Assembly: GCA_000824805.1 (NCBI GenBank)
Contig: CCNA01000034.1
Coordinates: 124,001 to 188,000, forward strand
Source of the DNA: Mesorhizobium sp. SOD10
Lineage (GTDB): Bacteria; Pseudomonadota; Alphaproteobacteria; Rhizobiales; Rhizobiaceae
Length of the DNA stretch: 64,000 bases
Reading direction: 5' to 3'
Notes under the pieces: generated by a model
What the model saw: the letters and a program-made list of their open reading frames with translations, nothing else
Told to the model about the DNA's origin: nothing
Databases searched by the model: none
Shown: positions 43,037 through 51,261 of the stretch, one piece after another
How the letters are laid out: each line of letters begins with the position of its first letter
Numbering within the stretch: position 1 is the stretch's first letter
Made by a program: the position numbers and the translations under genes

Positions 43037-44845
43037 ATGCCGTCCGGGGGAACCGCCATGCTTCACGAACAGGTCGCCAGCGCGCCGGCGGAAAGCCTTG
43101 CGCGGCAGGCGCTGGAACGCGCCTTCCGCAGCCATGACGGCACGCAGATCTTTTACCGCTACTGGCCGGCGATGCAGGCCACGGCCAAGGGCGCGGTCGT
43201 GCTCTTCCATCGCGGGCACGAGCATGGCGGCCGCATGGCGCATCTCGTCGACGAACTCAGCATGCCCGACTACGCCTTCTATGCCTGGGATGCGCGCGGC
43301 AACGGCCGCTCCGCCGGTGAGCGCGGCTATGCTCCGTCTTTCGCCGCGCTGGTGCGCGATATCGACTGTTTCATGCGCGAGATCGCCGTCAGGGACGGCT
43401 TTGCCGCGCAGGATATCGCGTTGATCGCGCAGTCCTTCGGCGCGGTGCTGGCGGCCGCGTGGGTGCACGACTATGCGCCCAAACTGCGCGCCATGGTGCT
43501 CGCCTCGCCCGCCTTCTCAGTGAAACTCTATGTTCCTTTCGCCAAGGAAGGCATCGCACTGTGGCAAAAGATCAAGGGGCGCTTCTTCGTCAATTCCTAC
43601 GTCAAGGCGAACCTTCTCACTCATGACCCTGTGCGCATCGCTTCCTTCGAAAACGACCAGCTGATCACAAGGCCAATCGCCTCGAACATCCTGCTCGAGC
43701 TCTACCAGCACGCGGCGCGCGTCGTTGCCGATGCGCGCGCCATCACCGTGCCGACGCAACTTCTTCTGTCGGGCAGCGACTGGGTGGTGCGGCACGCGCC
43801 GCAGCACGAGTTCTTCGTCAATGTCGGCAGCCGCGCGAAGCAACGCCACGTGCTGCCTGGTTTCTTCCACGATACGCTGGGCGAGCGCGACCGCGGCAAG
43901 GCGCTCGACCTGATCCGGCCGTTCCTCGAAGCGCAGTTCGCGGCACCCGCAGCAGCTGTCGATCTGCAGCAGGCGGACATCGCCGGCTACACGCGCGATG
44001 AGGCCGACCGCCTCGCCTCGCCGCTCGATCTCCTGTCGCCCAAAGGCCTCTATTGGACGATGAGCCGCGCCTTCATCCGCATCGGCAGTTGGTTCTCGCA
44101 AGGCATGAAGGTCGGCGTTACCACCGGCTTCGATTCCGGTTCGACGCTCGATTATGTCTATGAGAACGAGCCGCGCGGCCTGGGGCCGATCGGCCGCATG
44201 GTCGACCGGACCTTCCTCGACGCCATCGGTTGGCGCGGCATCCGTCAGCGCAAGCTTCACATCGAAGAACTGATCGGCTCGGCGCTGGCAATACTGAAGA
44301 CCACTGGGCGGTCCACCAACATCGTGGACATTGCGTCTGGCCACGGCCGCTACGTCCTCGATGCGATCGACAAAAGCCGGGAGCAACCGACCAGCGTTCG
44401 GCTGCGCGACTATTCCGACCTCAATGTCGAGCTCGGCCGCAAGCTGATCGCCGAGCGGCAATTGCCGGCCAGCGTGTCGTTCCAGCGCGCCGACGCCTTC
44501 GACGGCGACGGGCTCGCCGCGCTCGATCCGGCGCCGGACCTCGCCATCGTGTCCGGCCTTTACGAGCTCTTCTCCGACAATGCGCTGATTGCGCGCTCGC
44601 TCGGCGGCCTGGCCCGCGCCATGCAACCGGGCAGCCTGCTCATTTACACCAACCAGCCCTGGCACCCGCAGCTCGAAATGATCGCGCGCACCCTGACCTC
44701 GCATCGCGGCGGCCAGGCCTGGGTGATGCGGCGGCGCACGCAAGGCGAGATGGATCAGTTGGTCGAGGCGGCAGGCTTCGAAAAGCTCGACCAGCGCATC
44801 GACCAATGGGGCATGTTCACCGTCTCGATGGCAAGGCGGCTTTAG
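43037..44845 (+). CDS. Alpha/beta hydrolase-methyltransferase fusion (YnbC-like)
   Basis: A 602-residue bifunctional protein with the layout of E. coli YnbC. The N-terminal hydrolase (about residues 30-300) has DARGNGRSAGERGY, a nucleophile elbow AQSFGAV (Ser about 133) and GFFHDTLGERDRGKA carrying the catalytic His. The C-terminal half (about residues 400-600) is a class I SAM methyltransferase: NIVDIASGHGRYVLDAIDKS is motif I, and LAIVSGLYELFSDNALIARS follows. The hydrolase resembles monoacylglycerol/lysophospholipid lipases. The start could also be the ATG at 43058, which has a stronger GGGGGAA site. Joint substrate inferred to be a lipid. Confidence 0.85.
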   Translation: MPSGGTAMLHEQVASAPAESLARQALERAFRSHDGTQIFYRYWPAMQATAKGAVVLFHRGHEHGGRMAHLVDELSMPDYAFYAWDARGNGRSAGERGYAPSFAALVRDIDCFMREIAVRDGFAAQDIALIAQSFGAVLAAAWVHDYAPKLRAMVLASPAFSVKLYVPFAKEGIALWQKIKGRFFVNSYVKANLLTHDPVRIASFENDQLITRPIASNILLELYQHAARVVADARAITVPTQLLLSGSDWVVRHAPQHEFFVNVGSRAKQRHVLPGFFHDTLGERDRGKALDLIRPFLEAQFAAPAAAVDLQQADIAGYTRDEADRLASPLDLLSPKGLYWTMSRAFIRIGSWFSQGMKVGVTTGFDSGSTLDYVYENEPRGLGPIGRMVDRTFLDAIGWRGIRQRKLHIEELIGSALAILKTTGRSTNIVDIASGHGRYVLDAIDKSREQPTSVRLRDYSDLNVELGRKLIAERQLPASVSFQRADAFDGDGLAALDPAPDLAIVSGLYELFSDNALIARSLGGLARAMQPGSLLIYTNQPWHPQLEMIARTLTSHRGGQAWVMRRRTQGEMDQLVEAAGFEKLDQRIDQWGMFTVSMARRL

Positions 44846-44857
44846 GACCACCGCCGC

Positions 44858-46189
44858 ATGCCTTCCAGTGTCGAGCCCCCGCCACTTTCACCCAGCGCCG
44901 AGCCCTATGGGCGTGTCGTCCTTCGCGCAGCGCTGTGGCTCGCCTTCCTCGCGCCGTTCTTCTATTCGACCTACGGCTTCGCCAATTGGCTCGCCTCGAC
45001 GCGCAACCATGTCGGCAGCATCGTGTTCTCCTGGGAACACCATGTTCCGTTCGTCGCCTGGACGATCGTGCCCTACTGGTCGATCAACCTGTTCTACGGA
45101 CTGTCGCTCCTGCTCAACGACAGCCGCCAGGGCGTCGACCGGCTGGCCGGCCGCTACCTCACCGCGCAGATCGTCGCCGTCGCTTGCTTCATCCTGTTTC
45201 CGCTGACCGCCACCTTCGTGCGGCCGGAAACGAGCGGCCTGCCGGGGTTCCTGTTTGCCGTGCTCGGCGGCTTCGACAAGCCGTTCAACCAGGCGCCGTC
45301 GCTGCACATCGCGCTGTTGGTGATCGTCTGGGATCACTGGCGCCAGCGCCTCGCCGGTCCTTTGCTGGGGCTCTGGCACGGCTGGTGCTTTCTGATCGGC
45401 GCCTCGGTGCTGACCACCTGGCAGCATCATTTCATCGACATCCCGACCGGCGCGCTGCTCGGCTTCTTTGCCCTGTGGCTCTTTCCGGCACGGGGCGAGC
45501 TGCCGTTCGCCGGTTTCCGCCTGACCGCCGACGACAAGGCAAGGCGGCTTGCGCTATACTACGCGCTGGGCGCCGCTCTGGCGCTAACGGGCGCTGCGGC
45601 CGGCGCCCTCTTCTCCGCCCTCGCCTTGTTGCTTCTATGGCCTTCGCTGGCGCTGGCCATCATCGCCTTCGCCTATGCCGGGGCCGGCGCGAAAGTGTTC
45701 CAGAAGGCGGCGGATGGCCGTGTGTCGCTGGCAAGTCGCATCCTGCTTTGGCCCTATCGCCTAGGCGCCAGGGTCAATGTCTGGGCTTGGACGCGCAAGC
45801 TGCCGCCGGTCGTGCCGGTCACCGATGGCATCTTCCTTGGGCGGTTCCCGAGCGCCGCTGAGGCTGACGGCTTCGGCACGGTGATCGATCTCGCCGCCGA
45901 GCTTGAGCGGCCGCGAGACGCGACGGGCCGCTGGCAAAGCTTCGGCATGCTCGATCTCCTCCCGCCGCCAGTGGGTGTGCTCAACCAAGCGGTGGCGGGG
46001 ATCGAGCCGGCGCGCCGGCAAGGCACGGTCCTGGTCTGCTGTGCGCTCGGCTTCCAGCGCAGCGCCACCGTCGTCGCCGGATGGCTGGTCGCGACAGGCC
46101 GCTCGCACACGTCGGCCCAGGCGCGCAAACAGCTCGCCGCGTCCGGACGACCAGTGCATCTTCAGATCGGACTGGACGAGCCGGCATGA
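44858..46189 (+). CDS. PAP2 phosphatase / dual-specificity phosphatase fusion (YnbD-like)
   Basis: A 443-residue two-domain protein as in E. coli YnbD. The N-terminal half is an integral-membrane PAP2 domain with FNQAPSLHIALLVIVWDH (PSxH phosphatase motif, about residues 145-162) and TTWQHHFIDIPTGALLGF (about 185-202, final His and Asp of the superfamily). The C-terminal domain has the cysteine-phosphatase P-loop VCCALGFQRSAT (C-x5-R, about residue 392) of dual-specificity phosphatases. It probably dephosphorylates lipid phosphates such as phosphatidate or phosphatidylglycerophosphate. The ATG is 12 bp after the preceding stop and the gene overlaps the next. Confidence 0.87.
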   Translation: MPSSVEPPPLSPSAEPYGRVVLRAALWLAFLAPFFYSTYGFANWLASTRNHVGSIVFSWEHHVPFVAWTIVPYWSINLFYGLSLLLNDSRQGVDRLAGRYLTAQIVAVACFILFPLTATFVRPETSGLPGFLFAVLGGFDKPFNQAPSLHIALLVIVWDHWRQRLAGPLLGLWHGWCFLIGASVLTTWQHHFIDIPTGALLGFFALWLFPARGELPFAGFRLTADDKARRLALYYALGAALALTGAAAGALFSALALLLLWPSLALAIIAFAYAGAGAKVFQKAADGRVSLASRILLWPYRLGARVNVWAWTRKLPPVVPVTDGIFLGRFPSAAEADGFGTVIDLAAELERPRDATGRWQSFGMLDLLPPPVGVLNQAVAGIEPARRQGTVLVCCALGFQRSATVVAGWLVATGRSHTSAQARKQLAASGRPVHLQIGLDEPA

Positions 46190-46629
46190 CGGACCAAGCC
46201 TATCAGCAGCGGACAGCCGGCCTTGCCGCCATGCTGATCAAACACGCCGCATGGCCGGCCGCGATCGTGCTCGTCTGCGCCGGCTTCGCGCCTTTGGTCG
46301 CCTCGGCGCGCGGCGCGCTCCAGGCGCTGATCGCGGTGCTGGCGCTGTTGGTCGCGGCGGCAAGCGCCGTCGTGGTGCTTGGGTTTTCGGCGCTTCTCGC
46401 CTTCGACGCACTGCTGTTCCGACTGATGGCGAGCCATGACAATGAGCGTTCGGGATGCGCCGCAGTCGACGACGTGCTGGCGCGGATGCGGCTCAAGCCC
46501 GCCTCCTCCTCTCCGCGCCCGCTCCACGACCGCATCGCCGGAACGCGCCGCCTGCTTGCCCGGCAGCGTATCGCCTTCGCGATCTTCGTCATCGCGTTCC
46601 TGACAGCCGGATTCTGGATGCCGGAATGA
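46186..46629 (+). CDS. Small membrane protein of the ynb-like lipid operon
   Basis: A 147-residue protein beginning at an ATG overlapping the previous TGA (ATGA). It has three or four hydrophobic helices: PAAIVLVCAGFAPLVASARG, IAVLALLVAAASAVVVLGFS and, at the C-terminus, IAFAIFVIAFLTAGFWMPE. A basic cytoplasmic loop lies between (MRLKPASSSPRPLHDRIAGT). I recognise no family. Its fixed place between the phosphatase and acyltransferase genes suggests an accessory or flipping role, which is an inference. Confidence 0.75.
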   Translation: MTDQAYQQRTAGLAAMLIKHAAWPAAIVLVCAGFAPLVASARGALQALIAVLALLVAAASAVVVLGFSALLAFDALLFRLMASHDNERSGCAAVDDVLARMRLKPASSSPRPLHDRIAGTRRLLARQRIAFAIFVIAFLTAGFWMPE

Positions 46630-47285
46630 ACAAGCTGTCGCTCCGGACCTTCACGCTGCTGCAGACGGCGACCTCCGTCGGCCTGGCGGCGCTGGCCCGG
46701 GCGGTGACCGGCGTGCGTCCGATCTGGAGCGGCTGCCAGCCATCGGACCGGCAGCGCATCTATTTCGCCAACCACACCAGCCATGGCGATTTCATCCTTT
46801 TGTCAGCCTGCCTCAGCGAAAGAGAACGCGCCACGACACATGCGGTCGCCGCCGCCGAATATTGGCGAAAGTCGCGGCTGCGCCGCTTCATCGCCGAGGA
46901 CATGCTTTCCTCCGTGCTGATCAGCCGGCAATGGACGAGCCCGGAAGAGAACCCGATCTCCGTCATGCTTTCCGTCCTCGACCGGGGTCATTCGCTGATC
47001 ATCTTCCCGGAAGGCACGCGCAACATGAGCGACGAGCTGCTGCCGTTCCGCTCCGGGCTCTACAATCTGTCGATGGCGCGGCCGGAAGTGGAGCTGATCC
47101 CGTGCTGGATCGAGAACATGTCGCGCGTATTGCCCAAGGGCCAGTTCCTGCCGGTGCCGCTGCTTTGCCGCGTCGTCTTCGGCGCGCCGGTGGCGGTGGC
47201 GCCGGGCGAGGAACGCCGCGCCTTCCTCGAGCGCGCCCGGGCCGAACTTCTGGCCCTCAATCCCCGTCCCCATCGAGACGAATGA
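46626..47285 (+). CDS. 1-acyl-glycerol-3-phosphate acyltransferase-like (PlsC family)
   Basis: A 219-residue acyltransferase. The catalytic H-x4-D is in FANHTSHGDFILLSACLS (about residues 45-62), and the acceptor-binding motif is IIFPEGTRNMSDELLPF (about 122-138). Such enzymes acylate lysophosphatidate to phosphatidate or act on other lysolipids. The start overlaps the preceding gene's stop (ATGA at 46626-46629). This gene is absent from the E. coli ynb operon and gives the local operon a potential supply of phosphatidate for the CDP-DAG synthase encoded next. Confidence 0.88.
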   Translation: MNKLSLRTFTLLQTATSVGLAALARAVTGVRPIWSGCQPSDRQRIYFANHTSHGDFILLSACLSERERATTHAVAAAEYWRKSRLRRFIAEDMLSSVLISRQWTSPEENPISVMLSVLDRGHSLIIFPEGTRNMSDELLPFRSGLYNLSMARPEVELIPCWIENMSRVLPKGQFLPVPLLCRVVFGAPVAVAPGEERRAFLERARAELLALNPRPHRDE

Positions 47286-48220
47286 TGCGCCACGAAATCA
47301 GCATCCTGATCATCGGACTTTTCGTGGTGCTGACCACGGCCAGCGCCACCGCCGCGGTGCTGTCGGCGCGGGCGCCGAAGCCGCTCAGCGCGACGCTCAC
47401 CAACCTTACCCAGCGCATCAATGCCTGGTGGGTGATGGTGGCGTTGATGACGGTCGCCTTCTTCTTCGGCCGCTACGGTATGACCATCCTGTTCGCGCTG
47501 ATCTCGTTCGCGGCACTGCGCGAGTTCGTAACCTTGACGCACAGCCGCCGCAGCGACCATTGGGTTCTGCTCGGCATGTTCGGCATCGTCATTCCGGTCC
47601 AATACTGGCTGGTGTGGACCGCCTGGTATGGACTGTTCGTCATCTTCATCCCGGTCTACTGCTTCCTGCTGATGCCGGCGATCACGGCGCTGCACGGCGA
47701 TACCGAACGCTTCCTGGAGCGCGTGTCGGCGCAGCAATGGGCGATCATGATTGCGGTCTATTGCGTCAGCCACGTCCCTGCGCTGCTGACGCTGAACGTG
47801 CCCGGCTTCGAGGGGCGCAACCTGCTGCTCGTCGCCTTTCTGATCATCGTCGTGCAGGGCAGCGATGTGCTGCAGTACATCTTCGGCAAGCTGTTCGGAA
47901 AGCACCGCTTCTCGCCAAAGGTCTCGCCGTCGAAGACCTGGGAGGGGCTGATCGGCGGGCTCGCCGCCTCGAGCCTGCTCGGCGCCCTGCTCGCTTTCAT
48001 TACGCCGTTCTCGCCATTGCAGGCCTCGGCCGTCGCCTTCGTCGCCTGCACGATGGGGTTCCTCGGCGGATTGGTCGCTTCCGCCATCAAGCGCGACCAG
48101 GGCGTGAAGAATTGGGGGCATCTGATCGAGGGCCATGGCGGCATGCTCGACCGCACTGACAGCCTGGTCTTTGCCGCGCCGATCTTCTTCCACCTCGTGC
48201 GCTATTTCTGGACGGTGTGA
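47282..48220 (+). CDS. Phosphatidate cytidylyltransferase family (CdsA/YnbB-like)
   Basis: A 312-residue multi-pass membrane protein (about seven helices) that would make CDP-diacylglycerol from CTP and phosphatidate. The cds signature is recognisable near the C-terminus: SAIKRDQGVKNWGHLIEGHG, then GMLDRTDSLVFAAPIFF. It has Asn where the consensus has Asp in KDxG, and EG instead of PG before HGG. The start ATG at 47282 lies inside the stop region of the acyltransferase gene (ATGATG). It is the last gene of the lipid operon. Confidence 0.87.
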   Translation: MMRHEISILIIGLFVVLTTASATAAVLSARAPKPLSATLTNLTQRINAWWVMVALMTVAFFFGRYGMTILFALISFAALREFVTLTHSRRSDHWVLLGMFGIVIPVQYWLVWTAWYGLFVIFIPVYCFLLMPAITALHGDTERFLERVSAQQWAIMIAVYCVSHVPALLTLNVPGFEGRNLLLVAFLIIVVQGSDVLQYIFGKLFGKHRFSPKVSPSKTWEGLIGGLAASSLLGALLAFITPFSPLQASAVAFVACTMGFLGGLVASAIKRDQGVKNWGHLIEGHGGMLDRTDSLVFAAPIFFHLVRYFWTV

Positions 48221-48435
48221 CCTTCCGCATCGGCGTCTCCCTGCGCCGTTCCAAGATCGCCTCACCCAAACATCGGAAAATTTTCAGAAACCGTTCGGGA
48301 TTTCCCGAGTCGGAAGCGCCAAGAAGATCGGGCTGGCGAAAGACAGGCCACAACGGCCGATCCCTTCTCCAGCCAACATATTTCCCGGTCGCCGCATCCT
48401 CCCTGCGCGACCGCAACCTTGGGCATGGAGACAAC

Positions 48436-49575
48436 ATGATTGCCGCACTCTTCCACAACAAGCCGCTGAGGCGCCGCCTCGTCGCCGGCTCGATCGCCGT
48501 TCTTGCCTGCGGCGCCGCGATGGTCTGGCACGGCGCCAAAAGCGAGGCCTCGAATGCCAAGCTCGCCGCGCCGGAGACTAAGCTCGTCAAGACGATGGCG
48601 GTTGCCCCGATGCTCGACGCAGATACCCGAACCGCCATTGGCGAGATCCGGCCAAGGCTCGAAAGCGACCTCGGCTTCCGTGTATCGGGCAAACTGCTCG
48701 AACGCGTCGCCGAGATCGGCGCGACGGTGAAGAAGGGCGAGGTTCTCGCCCGCATCGAAGACCAGGACTATCGCAACCGGCTCGCCAGCGCCGAGGCCGA
48801 TGTCGCAGCGGCACAGGCCGTGCTTTTCGAGGCAAGAGCTGCGGAGGCCCGTATCGGCGCGCTGCTCGCCAAGGGTTTTACCACCCGCGCCAATTATGAC
48901 GCCACGCTGAAGAATCTGCGCTCGGCGCAGGCCAAGCTCAAGTCGGCGAATATCGCCTTCGACATGGCTAAGGACCAGCTCGGCTATACCGAGCTGCATG
49001 CCGAGTTCGACGGCATCGTCACCGCCACCGGAGCCGAAGCCGGCCAGTCCGTCAATGTCGGGCAGATGGTGGTGCGCGTTGCCGATCCGAAGAGCCGCGA
49101 CGCGGTGTTCTCGATCGCGGAAGCGGTTTTCGCCAATGCGCCCGATACAAAGCATTCGCCAAAAGTGATTGTCTCGCTGCTCAGCAATCCGGCGATCACC
49201 GCGGTCGGCACCATCCGCGAAATCGCGCCCATGGCCGACGCCGCGACCCGCACCTTCCAGGTCAAGGTCTCGCTGGAGAATGCCCCCGCCGAAATGCGCT
49301 TCGGTGCGAGCGTCGGCGGCCGCGCCGAAATGGCCCGCACCCCGGTCGTGGTGCTGCCGGGCAGCGCGCTTTTCGACAAGGACGGCAAGCCGGCCGTCTG
49401 GGTCGTCACCGCTTCGTCCGCTGTCGAACTCAAGCCCATCACGATCGTCCGCTACGAGACCGACCGCGTGGTGGTCCGCGACGGGCTCGCCAAGGGCGAT
49501 CTGGTCGTCACCGCCGGCGTGAACCGGCTGCGGGAGCACGAAAAAGTTCGTATCATCGAGGGAGAAGGAAAATGA
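48436..49575 (+). CDS. RND-efflux periplasmic adaptor (HlyD/MFP family)
   Basis: A 379-residue membrane-fusion protein with an N-terminal anchor (RLVAGSIAVLACGAAMVWHG, about residues 14-33). It shows VAEIGATVKKGEVLARIEDQ (lipoyl-like), a helical hairpin (about 125-185) and ELHAEFDGIVTATGAEAGQS, VNVGQMVVRV in the barrel-sandwich. A C-terminal domain ends with RLREHEKVRIIEGEGK. It couples an RND pump to an outer-membrane factor. The stop overlaps the start of a monooxygenase gene as ATGA, and the RND permease follows that. Confidence 0.9.
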   Translation: MIAALFHNKPLRRRLVAGSIAVLACGAAMVWHGAKSEASNAKLAAPETKLVKTMAVAPMLDADTRTAIGEIRPRLESDLGFRVSGKLLERVAEIGATVKKGEVLARIEDQDYRNRLASAEADVAAAQAVLFEARAAEARIGALLAKGFTTRANYDATLKNLRSAQAKLKSANIAFDMAKDQLGYTELHAEFDGIVTATGAEAGQSVNVGQMVVRVADPKSRDAVFSIAEAVFANAPDTKHSPKVIVSLLSNPAITAVGTIREIAPMADAATRTFQVKVSLENAPAEMRFGASVGGRAEMARTPVVVLPGSALFDKDGKPAVWVVTASSAVELKPITIVRYETDRVVVRDGLAKGDLVVTAGVNRLREHEKVRIIEGEGK

Positions 49576-51146
49576 CCATGTCCAGGACCAAGGTCCTCAT
49601 CGCCGGCGCCGGCCCGACCGGGCTGATGCTCGCGCTGTGGCTGACCAGGCTTGGCGTGCCGGTGCGCATCTTCGACAAGGCCGCCGCTCCCGGCGAAACC
49701 TCGCGCGCGCTCGCCGTCCAGGCACGCACGCTGGAATTCCATCGCCAGATCGGCATCGTCGAGGACATCCTTGCAGAAGGCATCCGGCTGGAACGGCTTA
49801 CGTTGCATACCCCGGCCGGCGTCGCCGCCAGGCTGCCACTGTCCGATTTCGGCCGCGGCATCAGCCCTTACTCCTTCGCCTTCGCGCTGCCGCAGGACAT
49901 CCATGAACGCGTGCTGATCACGCATCTGGAACGCGCCGGCGTCGAGGTCGAGCGAGGGACAGAGCTCGTTGCCTTCCAGGACAAGGGTGACGCGGTCATC
50001 GCGACCCTTTGCCGGAATGGCAAGACCGAGACCGTCAGCGCCGCCTATCTCGCAGGCTGCGACGGCGCCCGCAGCACGGTGCGCCATGGGCTCGGTATCG
50101 GCTTTCCCGGCGGCACTTACGAGCAGTCCTTCTACGTCGCCGACGTGAAGGGCACAGGCGACGTCACCCGCAACGGCATGGACACGACGATCAGCACCTA
50201 CGGCTTCGCCATCGTGATGCCGGTCCGGCAGTCGGGCTCGCTGCGCCTCATCGGCATCGTTCCGAAGGCGCATGAGGCCGACGAGACGATCAGCTTCGAG
50301 GCGATCCGCGCCGATATCGAGCGCGAGACCGGAGTCACGATCCATGAGGTCAACTGGTTCTCGACCTACCGCGTCCATCACCGCGTCGCCGAACGCTTCC
50401 GCGTCGGACGCGCGTTCCTCGTCGGCGATGCCGGCCATATCCACAGCCCGGCCGGCGGCCAGGGCATGAATACCGGCATGGGCGACGCGGTGAACCTTGC
50501 ATGGAAGCTCGCCGCCGTAGTGCAGGGTCGGGCCGATTCGCGCCTGCTCGACAGCTACGAGCCGGAGCGCATCGCCTTTGCCCGCAAGCTGATCGAGAGC
50601 ACCGACACGGCCTTTCGTTTCATCACCAGCCGCTCGAAGGCGATCGGTCTGTTCCGGCGCTATCTGATGCCAAAGATTTTGAACGCGCTGCTGCACACCT
50701 CGTTCGGCTCGCGTGCCTTCTTCGGCGTCATCTCGCAGGCGGCGATCCACTATCGCGCCGGGCCGATCAGCTCGGGGGTGGCGGGCAAGGTCAGCGGCGG
50801 CGATCGCCTGCCCTATGTTGTTGGTGCAAATGGCGACAATTTCGAGCCGCTGCGGTCGCTCGACTGGCAGGTCCATGTCTATGGCGAGGTCGATTGCGAT
50901 TTCCGGGCGATGCTCGCGCCGACCGGCATCCCGGTCCACGCCTTCGCCTGGACCGACGCCGCCGGGAAAGCCGGCCTGCAGCGCGACGCAGCCTATCTGG
51001 TGAGGCCGGACGGCCATGTCGCGCTCGCCTCGCCGGTCCAGGAAGCGGCCGCCTTCCAGCGCTATCTCGCCAGCCTAGCCATCAGGCCGAGGACCGCCGA
51101 ACGCGCGCCCTACCGTGTGCCAGGCACCATGCATAGCCTGGCCTGA
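49572..51146 (+). CDS. FAD-dependent aromatic-type monooxygenase
   Basis: A 524-residue group A flavoprotein hydroxylase (PheA/MhpA/TetX superfamily). The FAD Rossmann motif GAGPTGLMLALWLTRLG starts at about residue 12. The DG motif is YLAGCDGARSTVRHGLG (about 160-176), and the second FAD motif GD is RAFLVGDAGHIHSPAGGQGM (about 285-304). A C-terminal thioredoxin-like region (DWQVHVYGEVDCDF) is present as in phenol 2-monooxygenases. It is translationally coupled to the adaptor and lies just upstream of the RND permease, so it probably modifies a substrate of this pump. Confidence 0.88.
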   Translation: MTMSRTKVLIAGAGPTGLMLALWLTRLGVPVRIFDKAAAPGETSRALAVQARTLEFHRQIGIVEDILAEGIRLERLTLHTPAGVAARLPLSDFGRGISPYSFAFALPQDIHERVLITHLERAGVEVERGTELVAFQDKGDAVIATLCRNGKTETVSAAYLAGCDGARSTVRHGLGIGFPGGTYEQSFYVADVKGTGDVTRNGMDTTISTYGFAIVMPVRQSGSLRLIGIVPKAHEADETISFEAIRADIERETGVTIHEVNWFSTYRVHHRVAERFRVGRAFLVGDAGHIHSPAGGQGMNTGMGDAVNLAWKLAAVVQGRADSRLLDSYEPERIAFARKLIESTDTAFRFITSRSKAIGLFRRYLMPKILNALLHTSFGSRAFFGVISQAAIHYRAGPISSGVAGKVSGGDRLPYVVGANGDNFEPLRSLDWQVHVYGEVDCDFRAMLAPTGIPVHAFAWTDAAGKAGLQRDAAYLVRPDGHVALASPVQEAAAFQRYLASLAIRPRTAERAPYRVPGTMHSLA

Positions 51147-51152
51147 TTTACG

Positions 51153-51174
51153 GCGCCCGCCACGCGGCGGGCGC
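51153..51174. promoter_or_regulatory. Hairpin between monooxygenase and RND permease genes
   Basis: GCGCCCGCC and GGCGGGCGC form a perfect 9-bp stem with a 4-nt ACGC loop 7 bp after the monooxygenase stop. There is no T-run. It may uncouple or stabilise the permease mRNA. Confidence 0.45.
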
Positions 51175-51261
51175 TGACCGAGCTCCGACCGTCACTTGTT
51201 TTGGCCAGCCGGCAGCCGCCGGCGGAACGCGCCTTTGCGCGTGCTGAGAGGAATTTGCATC

